Assembly (NCBI GenBank): GCA_017640505.1
Contig: JAEPQO010000001.1
Span: forward strand, 1,070,625 to 1,134,624
Reading direction: 5' to 3'
From: Rhodospirillales bacterium
GTDB lineage: Bacteria > Pseudomonadota > Alphaproteobacteria > Rhodospirillales > Casp-alpha2
DNA: 64,000 bases
Both the position numbers and the translations under genes were made by a program. Positions within the stretch are counted from its first letter, which is position 1. Each line of letters starts with the position of its first letter. The notes beneath the pieces were generated by a model, which worked only from the letters and a program-made list of their open reading frames with translations, was not told where the DNA came from and made no database searches. Below are positions 1 through 8,466 of the stretch, in pieces.

Positions 1-1230
1 TGCCGTTTCCGGATTGGCGTCCGGGCGGTAGCGCGAAATGAAGTGCCAGAGCACGGCCTTGTCCTCGCTGTGGCACACGCTGGCGAGGTTCAGCAGGATA
101 CCGAACGACAGGTGCGCGCGCTCCGCCGGCGGGGTGCCCATGTGGATGAACCACGCCGGGTTGTCGATCTGCTTGGCGGGTTCCTGGTCCTCGAACGCAT
201 CCAGCATGCGGGCGTATTCGTCGACCTGGCGCGGGATGACATCGAAATAGAGCCGCTTCGCGGCCTTCGGCTTCTGGAACATGAAGTACGCGAGGCTTTC
301 CGGCGGCGCGTAGCGCAGCCATTCTTCGACCGTGAGGCCATTGCCGCGCGACTTGGAAATCTTTTCGCCGTTTTCGTCCAGGAAAAGCTCGTAAGAGAAT
401 CCAGCCGGCGGGTTGCCCTTGAGGATGCGGCAGATTTTCCCCGACAGGTTGACGCTGTCGATCAGGTCCTTGCCCGACATTTCATAATCGACGTCGAGCG
501 CTGTCCAGCGCATGGCCCAGTCGGCCTTCCACTGCAGCTTGCAATGGCCGCCGGTGACCGGCGTTTCGACCTTCGAGCCGTCTTCGTTCTGGTAAACGAT
601 AGTGCCCGCGTCGACGTTGGTCTCGATGACCGGGACCTGCAGGACGACACCCGTCGTCGGGCAGACCGGCAGGAACGGGGAATAGGTCTTGCGGCGTTCT
701 TCGCCGAGGGTCGGCAGGATCACGTTGATGACCGCGTCGTAGCGTTCGAGGATTTTCATCAGGGTTTCGTCGAATGCCCCGGCCTTGTACCGCTCGGTCG
801 AGCTGACGAACTCGTACTCGAAGCCGAAGTCGTCGAGAAACGCCTGCAGCCGCGCATTGTTGTGCGCGCCGAAGCTGTCGTGCGTGCCGAACGGATCGGG
901 GATCGCCGTCAGCGGCTTGCCCAGATGCGGCTCGATGATTTCCTTGTTGGGGATGTTGTCCGGGACCTTGCGGAGACCGTCCATGTCGTCGGAAAACGCG
1001 AACAGGCGCGTCGGGATGTCGGAAAGTTGGTGAAAGGCATGGCGCACCCACGACGTCCGCGCGACTTCGCCGAATGTGCCGATATGCGGCAACCCTGACG
1101 GTCCGTAGCCGGTTTCGAACAGCACGTAGCCCTTTTCCGGCGTCTTGCCGCCCAGGCGTTTCAGGATCGCGCGGGCCTCGGCAAACGGCCAGGCATTGGA
1201 CTTCTCGGCAAACTCGCGCATATCGCTCAT
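1..1230 (-). CDS. lysK: Lysine--tRNA ligase, class I (3' end off window)
   Basis: Charges tRNA-Lys in the cytoplasm. About 410 N-terminal residues are visible and the C-terminal part lies beyond the left edge. The class I signature sequences are present: a HIGH-type motif PHIGTFG near residue 48 and a KMSKS-type motif KISKS near residue 290, so this is the archaeal-type class I enzyme used by many alphaproteobacteria rather than class II LysS. The start at 1230 is preceded by AGAGGAA at good spacing. The long ORFs in the other frames here are shadows. The next gene upstream is on the same strand but 75 bases away. Confidence 0.95.
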   Translation of the reverse strand, partial: MSDMREFAEKSNAWPFAEARAILKRLGGKTPEKGYVLFETGYGPSGLPHIGTFGEVARTSWVRHAFHQLSDIPTRLFAFSDDMDGLRKVPDNIPNKEIIEPHLGKPLTAIPDPFGTHDSFGAHNNARLQAFLDDFGFEYEFVSSTERYKAGAFDETLMKILERYDAVINVILPTLGEERRKTYSPFLPVCPTTGVVLQVPVIETNVDAGTIVYQNEDGSKVETPVTGGHCKLQWKADWAMRWTALDVDYEMSGKDLIDSVNLSGKICRILKGNPPAGFSYELFLDENGEKISKSRGNGLTVEEWLRYAPPESLAYFMFQKPKAAKRLYFDVIPRQVDEYARMLDAFEDQEPAKQIDNPAWFIHMGTPPAERAHLSFGILLNLASVCHSEDKAVLWHFISRYRPDANPETA

Positions 1231-1305
1231 GAACTTGTTCCTCTGGGCACTTCAAGCGTCGGGAAACTACGTTCTGGGCGGGATTTAATCAAGCTGCCAG
1301 CGGGT

Positions 1306-2283
1306 TCAGCCCCGGACCTTAACATCCGTGTTGATGACGTTGATCGGGCAGCCCTGCTCGAAGGCGATGATCTGGTCGAAAATATCCGTGAACTGGATCT
1401 GGTATTCGTCTTCCGTGACGTAACCGATATGCGGGGTGCAGATGACGTTCTCCATATTGAGTAGCGGATGCGACGTATCGGTGACGGGTTCCTGTTCATA
1501 GACGTCGACGGCGGCACCGCCGGGACGGCCGGCCTCGAGCGCCTTCACCAGCGCGCCGTCCTCGATCAGCGGCGCGCGGCTTGTGTTGACGAGGATGGCG
1601 CTCGGTTTCATCTGCGCCAGGTCGTGCGCCGTGATGGTGCCACGGGTCGACGGATAAAGCCGTACGTGCAGGCTGACGACGTCGGATGTGGCAAAGAACT
1701 CGTCCCGGCTTGCGGGGACGCGCACGTCGGCTTCGCGCGCCCGTTCAAGCGAATTTTCCGAACCCCACGCCTGCACATTCATGCGGAACGCCTTGGCGAT
1801 ATCGGCGACGGCGGAACCAATGCGGCCGTAGCCGTAGATGCCGAGTGTTCGCCCACCCACTGACTTGCCGACGCCCATCATCCAATTGCCGGCACGCAGC
1901 GATGCCATCTGCTGCGGGATCATGCGCATCGCCGAAAGGATCAGGCCCCAGGTCAGTTCCACGGTGGCATAGGAGGGCGTGCCTTCGTGCTGCCCTGAAC
2001 ACAGCATGATGCCGAGCCGGGTGCAGTCCTCGACGTCGATGTGGGGATAGACGCTCCGCTGCGAGATCAGCCGCAGCTTCGGCAGGCGTTCCAGCAGATC
2101 CTTCCTGATCTTGGTGCGTTCGCGGATCAGGACCAGGACCTCCGTATCCGCCAGGCGTTCGGCCAGCGCATCCGTATCCTGCACGTGGTCGTTCCAGATC
2201 TTGACGTCGTGGTGTGCGACTTTTTCGAAGCACGGCAGGTGGCGGATCGTGTCGAACCAGTCGTCGAGGATGGTGATTTTCAT
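1306..2283 (-). CDS. D-2-hydroxyacid dehydrogenase family protein
   Basis: NAD(P)-dependent oxidoreductase of the 2-hydroxyacid dehydrogenase family, about 325 residues, the usual length. The Rossmann motif [11 protein letters not shown] lies near residue 150. The catalytic Arg is in [12 protein letters not shown] and the catalytic His in [13 protein letters not shown] near the C-terminus. The ORF track starts at 2355, but ATG 2283 has a GGAGG ribosome site and gives the normal family N-terminus (MKITILDDW). The substrate cannot be fixed from sequence; members include phosphoglycerate-, glyoxylate- and hydroxypyruvate-acting enzymes. It diverges from the RidA gene at 2451. Confidence 0.9.
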   Translation of the reverse strand: MKITILDDWFDTIRHLPCFEKVAHHDVKIWNDHVQDTDALAERLADTEVLVLIRERTKIRKDLLERLPKLRLISQRSVYPHIDVEDCTRLGIMLCSGQHEGTPSYATVELTWGLILSAMRMIPQQMASLRAGNWMMGVGKSVGGRTLGIYGYGRIGSAVADIAKAFRMNVQAWGSENSLERAREADVRVPASRDEFFATSDVVSLHVRLYPSTRGTITAHDLAQMKPSAILVNTSRAPLIEDGALVKALEAGRPGGAAVDVYEQEPVTDTSHPLLNMENVICTPHIGYVTEDEYQIQFTDIFDQIIAFEQGCPINVINTDVKVRG

Positions 2284-2450
2284 AATTTGGCCTCCAAACG
2301 GATGCGGTAGTGAACGGTGTTCGGTGGCGGAAATCAAGATATCTGCACCGTGCATGGCCGAGTCCCGGAATTAACAGGTCTCAGCTTCTTGATCTTGGCC
2401 GCAACCGGGCGCGTAATACCCGGCCAAGGTTGAAAACAAAGGGGAAGAGC

Positions 2451-2798
2451 ATGAGCATCGAACGAATCGACAACGGTGAAATCCTGTCACAGGCGGTGAT
2501 CCATAACGGCATTGCCTATGTCTGCGGCCAGACCGCGACTGACAGAAGCGCCGACATCAAGGGGCAGACCGCCGAGGTGCTGGCCAAGATCGACGATCGG
2601 CTGTCGCGGTGCGGCACCGACAAATCGAAGATGCTGATGGTGACGATCTATCTTGCCGACATGACGCAGAAAGCGGAGATGAACGAGGTCTGGAAAGACT
2701 GGCTCGGCAACCTCGCCCGCCCGGCGCGCGCCTGCGTCGGGACGCCGCTGGCGACGTCCGACACGCTGATCGAAATCGTCGTCAACGCCGCGGTCTAA
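2451..2798 (+). CDS. RidA family protein (YjgF/YER057c/UK114)
   Basis: Protein of about 115 residues of the Rid family. RidA-type members hydrolyse reactive enamine/imine intermediates released by PLP enzymes. The family pattern is seen in the N-terminal strand (GEILSQAVIHNGIAYVCGQ), in the middle (TDKSKMLMVTIYLADM) and in the terminal ARPARACVGTPLA / LIEIVVNA part. The start at 2451 follows GGGGAAGAGC; the ORF-track start at 2310 adds an unrelated extension. Whether it is a true RidA deaminase or another Rid subfamily is not certain. A second, different Rid protein lies at 42.2 kb. Confidence 0.88.
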   Translation: MSIERIDNGEILSQAVIHNGIAYVCGQTATDRSADIKGQTAEVLAKIDDRLSRCGTDKSKMLMVTIYLADMTQKAEMNEVWKDWLGNLARPARACVGTPLATSDTLIEIVVNAAV

Positions 2799-2805
2799 CG
2801 CCCAG

Positions 2806-3702
2806 TTGGACGCGCCCCCCGACACATCCGACAAGGTTCAGAGCGCTCTCAAGGGGATCGGGTTCATGCTGGCCGCGACGTTGCTGGCGGCAATCATGAA
2901 CTCGGCGGCCCGGCACGTATCGCAGACCGTGCATCCGTTCGAGCTGGTGTTCTTCCGCAACCTGTTCGCGTTCGCATTCGTGATCCCGATGCTGTGGCGG
3001 GTGGGATTCGTCGCGCTTCGCACGCAACGGCCGTGGATGCACGCCGGACGTGCCGGGCTCAATGTCGTCAACATGATGGTCTGGTTCACGGCGGTCAGCC
3101 TGGCACCACTGGCGGAAGTTGTCGCCCTCGGGTTTACGGCGCCGATTTTCGCCACGATCCTGGGCGTGTTGATCATGAAGGAACTGGTCGGTATTCGCCG
3201 CTGGTCGGCGATCGTCGCTGGTTTCGCCGGTGCGCTGATCATCCTTCAACCCGGTTTCGATACGGTGCAGGTGGGCCATGGCCTCGTGCTGCTGGCGTCG
3301 ATCATGTGGGCGGGGGTGCTGCTGATCATCAAGTCGCTCAGCCGGACGGAAAGCTCGATCACCATCGTTGCCTACATGTCGATCCTGATGACCCCGATGT
3401 CGCTGATCCCCGCGCTTTTCGTCTGGGCGTGGCCGACGTGGACGGAACTGTCATGGCTGTTCCTGATCGGATTTTGCGGCGCTGCCGCGCAGTACCTGCT
3501 GGCGCAAGCGTTCCACGAAGCCGACATCAGCGTCGTCATGCCGTTCGATTTCGGCAAGCTGGTTTGGGTTGCGCTGATCGCGTTCATCGCTTTCGGCGAA
3601 GTGCCGACGTGGACGACGTGGTTCGGTGGCGCCATCATTTTCGCGAGCGGAATCTATATCGCCCGGCGCGAAGCCATGAAGCGGCGCGAACGCGACGGCT
3701 AA
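2806..3702 (+). CDS. DMT family (EamA) transporter
   Basis: Integral inner-membrane protein of the drug/metabolite transporter superfamily, about 298 residues with roughly ten hydrophobic segments arranged as two EamA repeats, the standard architecture. Such proteins export or import small metabolites; the substrate is unknown. The start is uncertain. TTG 2806 lies 8 bases after the RidA stop and keeps a normal-length N-terminus before the first membrane segment. ATG 2866 has a nearby AAGGGGA but would cut into that segment. Tight spacing suggests co-transcription with the RidA gene. Confidence 0.88.
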   Translation: MDAPPDTSDKVQSALKGIGFMLAATLLAAIMNSAARHVSQTVHPFELVFFRNLFAFAFVIPMLWRVGFVALRTQRPWMHAGRAGLNVVNMMVWFTAVSLAPLAEVVALGFTAPIFATILGVLIMKELVGIRRWSAIVAGFAGALIILQPGFDTVQVGHGLVLLASIMWAGVLLIIKSLSRTESSITIVAYMSILMTPMSLIPALFVWAWPTWTELSWLFLIGFCGAAAQYLLAQAFHEADISVVMPFDFGKLVWVALIAFIAFGEVPTWTTWFGGAIIFASGIYIARREAMKRRERDG

Positions 3703-4824
3703 TCAGTTTACGGGCTCGATCCTGAACACCTGGCCCGGGTTTTCGTCGACGAGGATATAAAGATACCCGTCCGGACCGTCGACGACGGCGCGGATGCGTT
3801 TGTTGAGCCCTTCGAGGATGCGTTCCTCGCCAATGACCTTCTCGCCGTCGAGGGTCAGCCGGGCCAGGAGTTGGTATTTCAGCGCACCGACAAAGGCATT
3901 GCCTTTCCATTTCGGGAACTTGTCGCCGGTATAGAACGCCATGCCGCTGGGGGCGATGGACGGGTCCCAGTAGTGTACCGGCTGTTCCATCCCTTCCTTG
4001 TGGGTGCCGACCCCGATCGAAGCGCCCGAATAATGAACGCCATAGGAAATGACGGGCCAGCCGTAATTGCGGCCGGGCAGGGGAACGTTGACCTCGTCGC
4101 CGCCGCGCGCGCCGTGCTCGTTGATCCAGAGCTTGCCGGTCTCCGGATGACGTGCCGCGCCCTGCGGATTGCGGTGCCCGACCGACCAGGTTTCCGGCCG
4201 GTAGCCGTCGCGCCCGACGAACGGGTTGTCGGCCGGGATCGAGCCGTCGCGGTTGATGCGGATGACCTGACCCCGGTTGATGGTGAAATCCTGTGTCCGG
4301 TCGCGTTCACCGCGCTCGCCGACGGTAATGTAAAGATGCCCTTCCGGCGAGAACACGAGCCTGGAGCCGAAATGCCGCCCGCCGCCCGTTTTCGGGTATT
4401 GGCGGAAGATGACCTCGACGTCTCTCAGAACGTTGATCGCGCGGTCGAGTTTGCCGCGTGCGACGGCCGTCCCGGCCCCGCCGTCGCCGGGCTCGGCATA
4501 GGAGAAATAGATCAGGTTGTTTTGTTCGAAATCCGGATCGATGGCGATGTCGAGCATGCCCCCCTGGCCGGAGGTATAGGCGCGCGGCACGTTGGCGAGC
4601 GGGCGGCCGACCTTGCCGTCCTTGCCGACGACACGGATGGCGCCGGTGTTGCGTTCGGTGACCAGCATTTCACCGTCGGGCAGGAACGCCATGCCCCACG
4701 GATGGTCGAGACCGTCGGCGACGACCGTGAGCTTCAGCTCGTAATGCTCGGTCTTGAAGGTCTGGGCGCTTGCGGCGGTGGCGCTGAGCGCTATGGCGAA
4801 TACAACCAGAAAGGTCCTAAGCAT
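3703..4824 (-). CDS. PQQ-dependent sugar dehydrogenase (soluble aldose dehydrogenase type)
   Basis: Exported beta-propeller protein of about 373 residues. A Sec signal peptide (MLRTFLVVFAIALSATAASAQ) precedes the glucose/sorbosone dehydrogenase domain. Family signatures include DHPWGMAFLPDG with the likely catalytic His, the DIAIDPDF repeat strand, and NEHGARGGDE with GRNYGWPVISYG. Homologues (YliI/Asd type) oxidise aldoses in the periplasm with pyrroloquinoline quinone; no PQQ biosynthesis genes occur in this window. ATG 4824 has GGAGG upstream. It converges with the EamA gene, the two stops being adjacent. Confidence 0.92.
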   Translation of the reverse strand: MLRTFLVVFAIALSATAASAQTFKTEHYELKLTVVADGLDHPWGMAFLPDGEMLVTERNTGAIRVVGKDGKVGRPLANVPRAYTSGQGGMLDIAIDPDFEQNNLIYFSYAEPGDGGAGTAVARGKLDRAINVLRDVEVIFRQYPKTGGGRHFGSRLVFSPEGHLYITVGERGERDRTQDFTINRGQVIRINRDGSIPADNPFVGRDGYRPETWSVGHRNPQGAARHPETGKLWINEHGARGGDEVNVPLPGRNYGWPVISYGVHYSGASIGVGTHKEGMEQPVHYWDPSIAPSGMAFYTGDKFPKWKGNAFVGALKYQLLARLTLDGEKVIGEERILEGLNKRIRAVVDGPDGYLYILVDENPGQVFRIEPVN

Positions 4825-4880
4825 GGCTATTCCTCCTTCCCTTGAAATGGGAAGGAGCGTGCCGCAAACAAGTATCCGTC

Positions 4881-4959
4881 GCCCTGAACTTGGTTCAGGG
4901 CCCATCGTGTCCTCAACGAAGGTGTGGGTAGCTTATGGATCCTGAACCAAGTTCAGGAT
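4881..4959. repeat. Pair of REP-like intergenic palindromes in inverted orientation
   Basis: Two copies of a 17-base core, CCTGAACTTGGTTCAGG at 4883-4899 and its reverse complement at 4941-4957, lie 41 bases apart between the sugar dehydrogenase promoter and the csaA terminus. Each copy is itself a dyad (CCTGAAC/GTTCAGG). The second is flanked by GGAT and GATGACGGC, a context typical of dispersed intergenic repeats in alphaproteobacterial genomes (from general knowledge). Together they could form a long stem-loop. No third copy was noticed in the window. Confidence 0.75.
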
Positions 4960-4977
4960 GACGGCATGGATCACGCG

Positions 4978-5313
4978 TCAGTACATCCGCCCGCCGTTGG
5001 GCACGTCGAGATCCGGCTTTAGCAGTACGACTTCGTTATCTTCGTCCGGGATGCCGAGGACGAGGACTTCCGACATGAACTTTCCGATCTGGCGCGGCGG
5101 GAAGTTGACGACGCCGAGCACCTGGCGGCCCGGGAGCGTTTCCGGATCGTAGTGCTTGGTAATCTGCGCAGATGATTTCCGCTCGCCGATCTCGGGGCCG
5201 AAGTCGACCCACAGCTTGATCGCCGGCTTGCGGGCTTCCGGATAAGGCTCGGCACGCACAATGGTGCCGACGCGAATGTCGACTTTCATGAAGTCGTCGA
5301 AAGAAAGGTCCAT
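4978..5313 (-). CDS. csaA: tRNA-binding protein CsaA family
   Basis: Small OB-fold protein of about 111 residues, the full length for CsaA. The sequence follows the tRNA-binding domain pattern: [31 protein letters not shown], then [12 protein letters not shown] and [21 protein letters not shown]. Homologues bind tRNA and are described as export-related chaperones; the physiological role is poorly defined. The start at 5313 has a purine-rich GGGGGC upstream, and the longer ORF-track start at 5424 adds a non-family segment. It is monocistronic, with the REP-like pair immediately downstream. Confidence 0.92.
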   Translation of the reverse strand: MDLSFDDFMKVDIRVGTIVRAEPYPEARKPAIKLWVDFGPEIGERKSSAQITKHYDPETLPGRQVLGVVNFPPRQIGKFMSEVLVLGIPDEDNEVVLLKPDLDVPNGGRMY

Positions 5314-5376
5314 GGTATTTGCCCCCAACTCGTACCCACTGAAATCGATTTCGGGGGAAGATGCCCGACCATGGCT

Positions 5377-5413
5377 GAAAAAGAAAGGGCCGCCCGGTTG
5401 CCCGGTGCGGCCC
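5377..5413 (-). terminator. Rho-independent terminator downstream of the phasin gene
   Basis: Read on the minus strand after the phasin stop at 5440, the arms GGGCCGC and GCGGCCC enclose a 13-base loop and are followed by a T-rich run (TTTCTTTTTC). This is a textbook intrinsic terminator for the gene transcribed from 5940. Confidence 0.8.
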
Positions 5414-5439
5414 AATCCCATCACTTCAGGAAAGTGAGA

Positions 5440-5940
5440 TTACTTCTTCTTCGCGGCCTTCAGGACGGTCGACTTGACTTCGTCCAGGGCTTCGATGACG
5501 CGGGTGTTCAGCGCGTCGCTGGCTTCGGTGTTCGACTTGGTCACCAGGTCGGCCAGTTCGCGGGTGTTGTCGACGGACTTGACGAACGCACCTTTGAGGA
5601 GGTCGGCCTGTACCGCGGCAACGGCCTGCGGGTTGTCGATCTTGGCGAAGGACTCGATGAGCTTCGAGGTTTCTTCCATCGCCTGCTGAAGCATTTCAGC
5701 CTGACGCTTGGCAAGAGCCTGGGCACCTTCCGCGGCAACCTGGTTGGCGGCGGTGATGGCGTCGAGGTTCTTCTTCTGCAGTTCGAGAACGGCTTCGAAG
5801 TCAAACTTCGGCATTTCGTAACCCTTGGTCACTTTGGCGAATTCGTCAGCCATCTTCTTCGGGTCGAAGTCGGCCATGATCTTGCTGTAGTCGGCGAAGA
5901 AGGGGTTCTTCTCGGCCATTTTCATAAATTCGGCGTACAT
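5440..5940 (-). CDS. Phasin family protein
   Basis: Amphipathic, highly helical protein of about 166 residues with the phasin pattern: an N-terminal MYAEFMKMAEKNPFF followed by long coiled-coil-like heptads rich in Ala, Lys and Glu, ending in an Ala/Lys tail (AAKKK). Phasins coat polyhydroxyalkanoate granules, so the strain probably stores PHA; synthase and depolymerase are not in this window. ATG 5940 is preferred over ATG 5952 because GGAG lies 8 bases before the former and too close to the latter. A strong terminator follows, and a TGCA dyad lies upstream at 6070-6090. Confidence 0.92.
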   Translation of the reverse strand: MYAEFMKMAEKNPFFADYSKIMADFDPKKMADEFAKVTKGYEMPKFDFEAVLELQKKNLDAITAANQVAAEGAQALAKRQAEMLQQAMEETSKLIESFAKIDNPQAVAAVQADLLKGAFVKSVDNTRELADLVTKSNTEASDALNTRVIEALDEVKSTVLKAAKKK

Positions 5941-6069
5941 ATCAGTCTCCATCTCCGGATGGGCGCCTCTGCGCCCGGCAAAACTTTTCCGGTGTCAGCG
6001 CCGCATGACCTTCATGCTGCGTTGCACCATGACGACAATATGGTTCAGTGCTCGACCGAAGTCAACAGA

Positions 6070-6090
6070 TTTTTGTGCATTGCACAAAAA
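6070..6090. promoter_or_regulatory. Perfect TGCA dyad upstream of phasin (PhaR-type operator candidate)
   Basis: A 21-base near-perfect dyad with arms TTTTTGTGCA and TGCACAAAAA around one central T lies about 130 bases upstream of the phasin start. It sits in the AT-rich gap between the phasin and the TetR-type gene. TGC/GCA dyads are known operator elements of the PHA regulator PhaR in alphaproteobacteria (family knowledge). Assignment to PhaR is inference; no phaR gene is in the window, and the adjacent TetR-type regulator is an alternative binder. Confidence 0.6.
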
Positions 6091-6127
6091 AATTTGTTGC
6101 AGTTGCGAATGATTATAAACGGCAGAT

Positions 6128-6760
6128 TTATTGGGCTTCTGGCGCGGCGTTGCCGGAAGGTCTCGGGCCCGAGGCCAGTTTTTCTGCACGTGCGAGACCC
6201 TTGTCCAGGGCCGCCATGGTTCGTGCCAGGCCGGGGTCGTCATCCGTAATCCATACGCGCGTTGCGTTCATCTGGATCACCGCAAGTGCCTTGGCGCGGA
6301 GACGTCCCTTGCAGCCCTCCGCGGAAACGCCGGCGGCCTGCAGGCTGAGTGCCATGGATTTCAGGAACCGGGCGCCGAGGCATGCCGTGCCGAACGGGTC
6401 CCGCGCCGCGTCCCGGGACATGGAGCGGATGGCAGCCTGATGCCCGTCGAGGGCGTCGAAACGCCGCATCAGGACGTCGAACAGCATATCTTTCGTGGTG
6501 CCGTCGAGGGGGTCGTCCTCCAGGCTTTTGAATACGCCCGTGTCGATCCTGTCGATCAGGGCGCGCTGGATATGGGTGCGGCTGGGCAGCGTCAGCAGCG
6601 CCTCGCCCACCGGGACCTTTGCATGCGCGGCGATCATCGGCAGCGAAAGGGTGTGCCACGGCATCTCGGCGGCCATTTCGAGCGCGGCATCGACGAGTTT
6701 ATCCGGCGTTGATCGGGTATCCGTCTTGCGTTTTGACGATTTCTTCTTCGCGGCGGCCAT
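6128..6760 (-). CDS. TetR/AcrR family transcriptional regulator
   Basis: Protein of about 210 residues. After a basic N-terminus (AAAKKKSSKRK), residues about 17-70 match a TetR helix-turn-helix: TPDKLVDAALEMAAEMPWHTLSLPMIAAHAKVPVGEALLTLPSRTHI. The C-terminal part is the helical ligand/dimer domain, with no recognisable ligand signature. It lies upstream of the phasin on the same strand with a 187-base gap, so its own promoter and that of the phasin are separable. A role in PHA or lipid metabolism is only suggested by position. The start has GGAGAGCATTC before ATG. Confidence 0.82.
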   Translation of the reverse strand: MAAAKKKSSKRKTDTRSTPDKLVDAALEMAAEMPWHTLSLPMIAAHAKVPVGEALLTLPSRTHIQRALIDRIDTGVFKSLEDDPLDGTTKDMLFDVLMRRFDALDGHQAAIRSMSRDAARDPFGTACLGARFLKSMALSLQAAGVSAEGCKGRLRAKALAVIQMNATRVWITDDDPGLARTMAALDKGLARAEKLASGPRPSGNAAPEAQ

Positions 6761-6782
6761 GAATGCTCTCCTTCGCCCGAAA

Positions 6783-6801
6783 GCGGGAACAGGGCTCCCG
6801 C
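6783..6801 (-). terminator. Hairpin downstream of proC (weak terminator candidate)
   Basis: Minus-strand arms GCGGGA and TCCCGC around a 7-base loop are followed by only TTTC, about 40 bases past the proC stop. The hairpin is stable but the T-tract is short, so it may be a weak terminator. Confidence 0.35.
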
Positions 6802-6839
6802 CGCCGGGCCTCCATCATAAAGAGATGGGGAGCATCAGC

Positions 6840-7655
6840 CTAACCCGCAAGTTCACGCGATCGCCGGGTGGCTTCGGCAATTGCCTTCGTCATCAACGGC
6901 TGCAGCGCGTCGTCGGCCATCAGAACCTTGAGCGCCTCCGCCGTGGTGCCGCCCGGGCTGGTGACGTTCTGACGCAGCGTCGCCGCCTCTTCCGGCGCCT
7001 GATAGAGAAGCTCGCCGGCACCGGCGACCGTGGCCCGTGCGAGCTGCATGGCGAGGTCCGTCGGCAGGCCGTTGTCGATCCCGGCCTGGGCCATCACTTC
7101 GACCAGCAGGAAGACGTAAGCGGGACCCCCGCCGGAAAGTGCCGTGACGCAGTCGATCTGGCCTTCATCGTCGACCCAGGCGACCTCGCCGACCGATTGC
7201 AACAGTTCATCCGCCCACTTGCGCTGCCCCTCCGACACGAGGTGGTTCGGATATCCGACGGTGATGCCGCGGCCGACAGCGGCGGGCGTATTCGGCATGG
7301 CGCGGACGATGGCCGCGTCGGGGCCGAGCTTTTCCTCGAAATACGCGATGGTCTTGCCGGCGGCGATGGAGACGAAGACACAGTTGGGACCCGCGAACTT
7401 TGCGTAATCGCCGATGGCGTCGTCCATCATCTGCGGTTTGACCGCAAGGACGACGGTCTCCGGCGCTGCGTCGGCAGGGATGCCACTTGCGTCAGCGACG
7501 GCGTCCACGCCCAGCGTGTCTTTGAGGAGTTTCCGGGTTTCTTCGAACGGTTCGACGACAAGAACGTCACTGGGCGTCAGGCTGCCTTTCAGCCAGCCCG
7601 CCATCATGGCACTGCCCATCTTGCCGCCGCCGACAAGCAGCAGCTTAACAGTCAT
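6840..7655 (-). CDS. proC: Pyrroline-5-carboxylate reductase
   Basis: Final enzyme of proline synthesis, reducing 1-pyrroline-5-carboxylate with NAD(P)H in the cytoplasm. About 271 residues, normal length. The N-terminal Rossmann motif is LLVGGGKMGSAMMAGW, the mid-domain VRAMPNTPAAVGRGITV is typical, and the C-terminal P5CR signature GLPTDLAMQLARATVAGAGELL precedes SPGGTTAEALKVL. The gene lies 7 bases after the YbjN-family stop, consistent with a two-gene operon. The ribosome site is weak, which fits translational coupling. Confidence 0.96.
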   Translation of the reverse strand: MTVKLLLVGGGKMGSAMMAGWLKGSLTPSDVLVVEPFEETRKLLKDTLGVDAVADASGIPADAAPETVVLAVKPQMMDDAIGDYAKFAGPNCVFVSIAAGKTIAYFEEKLGPDAAIVRAMPNTPAAVGRGITVGYPNHLVSEGQRKWADELLQSVGEVAWVDDEGQIDCVTALSGGGPAYVFLLVEVMAQAGIDNGLPTDLAMQLARATVAGAGELLYQAPEEAATLRQNVTSPGGTTAEALKVLMADDALQPLMTKAIAEATRRSRELAG

Positions 7656-7661
7656 TGTATC

Positions 7662-8165
7662 TTACGCTTCTCCCGCGGTCTCGATCATCGCCGCCGCAAT
7701 GGCGTCCGATGCGGATTTGCCGCCCCAGATCACGTACTGGAACGCCGGGTAGAATTTTTCGCATTCGATCAGGGCCGTTTCAACCAGATCTTCCATCTGT
7801 TCCAGCGTCGGCTCCATCTGACCGCGCATCGGCATGGCGTGACGGTACATCGGCAGGCCTTCGTCGGCCCACATGCCGAAGTGCCCCATCCAGAGACGCT
7901 CGTTGACCTCGGCCAGAAGTTCGAAGACCGGCTGGCGCCGGTCCGTGGGAACACGCATGTCGAAAGCACAGGTAAAATGCATCGCCCCCATGTCGTCATT
8001 CCAGGCGAAATACATGCTGAAATCGCACCAAGTGCCCGGCACCTGAACGGCCATTTCCTGGTCGTTGCGGCGGTCGAAGGTCCAGTCGTTGTATTCGACG
8101 ATCTTTTCGACGATATCGAGGGGGTTTGCGAGGGTGGTTTCGCGAGAGACTTCTGTGGTTCGCAT
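7662..8165 (-). CDS. YbjN domain-containing protein
   Basis: Cytoplasmic protein of about 167 residues of the YbjN family, a fold related to type III secretion chaperones whose biochemical role is unclear. Typical features are the N-terminal helix (NPLDIVEKIVEYNDWTFDRRNDQEM), the strand-rich centre (DFSMYFAWNDDMGAMHFTCAFDMRVP), and the helical pair RQPVFELLAEVNERLWMGHFG. ATG 8165 has AGGAGGAG upstream. It is first in an apparent operon with proC, an arrangement I recall from other Rhodospirillales-like genomes. Confidence 0.9.
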   Translation of the reverse strand: MRTTEVSRETTLANPLDIVEKIVEYNDWTFDRRNDQEMAVQVPGTWCDFSMYFAWNDDMGAMHFTCAFDMRVPTDRRQPVFELLAEVNERLWMGHFGMWADEGLPMYRHAMPMRGQMEPTLEQMEDLVETALIECEKFYPAFQYVIWGGKSASDAIAAAMIETAGEA

Positions 8166-8466
8166 GGAGCGCTCCTCCTATGCCCGGCCGGCGTTGGTAT
8201 CGGACCGAAGGGAGAAGCTACTATACCTAGCGGTGATCGCTAGATATCGCTTACGCCATCCGATCACCTACAATATTTACCCTGCACCATGTCGGAATCG
8301 CGCGCAAGCGGAATTCAAGAAATAATCGCAAACTGTTGTGGATAATCGTCGGTACGACACACTCTTTAGTGTCCAACCCTCGTCAAACGGCAGGAATCCG
8401 CGCGCTTCAGACGCAGCACATCGTGTCGCCCGAAGCATGCGTTTCATAAATATAGGGGTAGGTGGT
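8166..8466. other. 301-base intergenic region with a small dyad and one DnaA-box-like nonamer
   Basis: The region between the YbjN start and the ubiK-type stop has no convincing ORF. It holds a perfect 6-base inverted repeat, CTAGCG-N5-CGCTAG, at 8227-8243 in the YbjN promoter area, and one exact DnaA-box-like nonamer TGTGGATAA at 8337-8345. A single box without clustered partners or an AT-rich unwinding segment does not make an origin. The right part (8440-8466) precedes the ubiK-type stop and shows no clear terminator. Confidence 0.5.

Noticed and set aside
6495-8243. 582-residue plus-strand ORF
   Set aside because: Antisense to the TetR-type gene, proC and the YbjN gene, all with clear family motifs.
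8337-8345. Replication origin suggested by a DnaA box
   Set aside because: Only one nonamer, no clustering, no AT-rich unwinding element and no dnaA, hemE or parAB neighbours.
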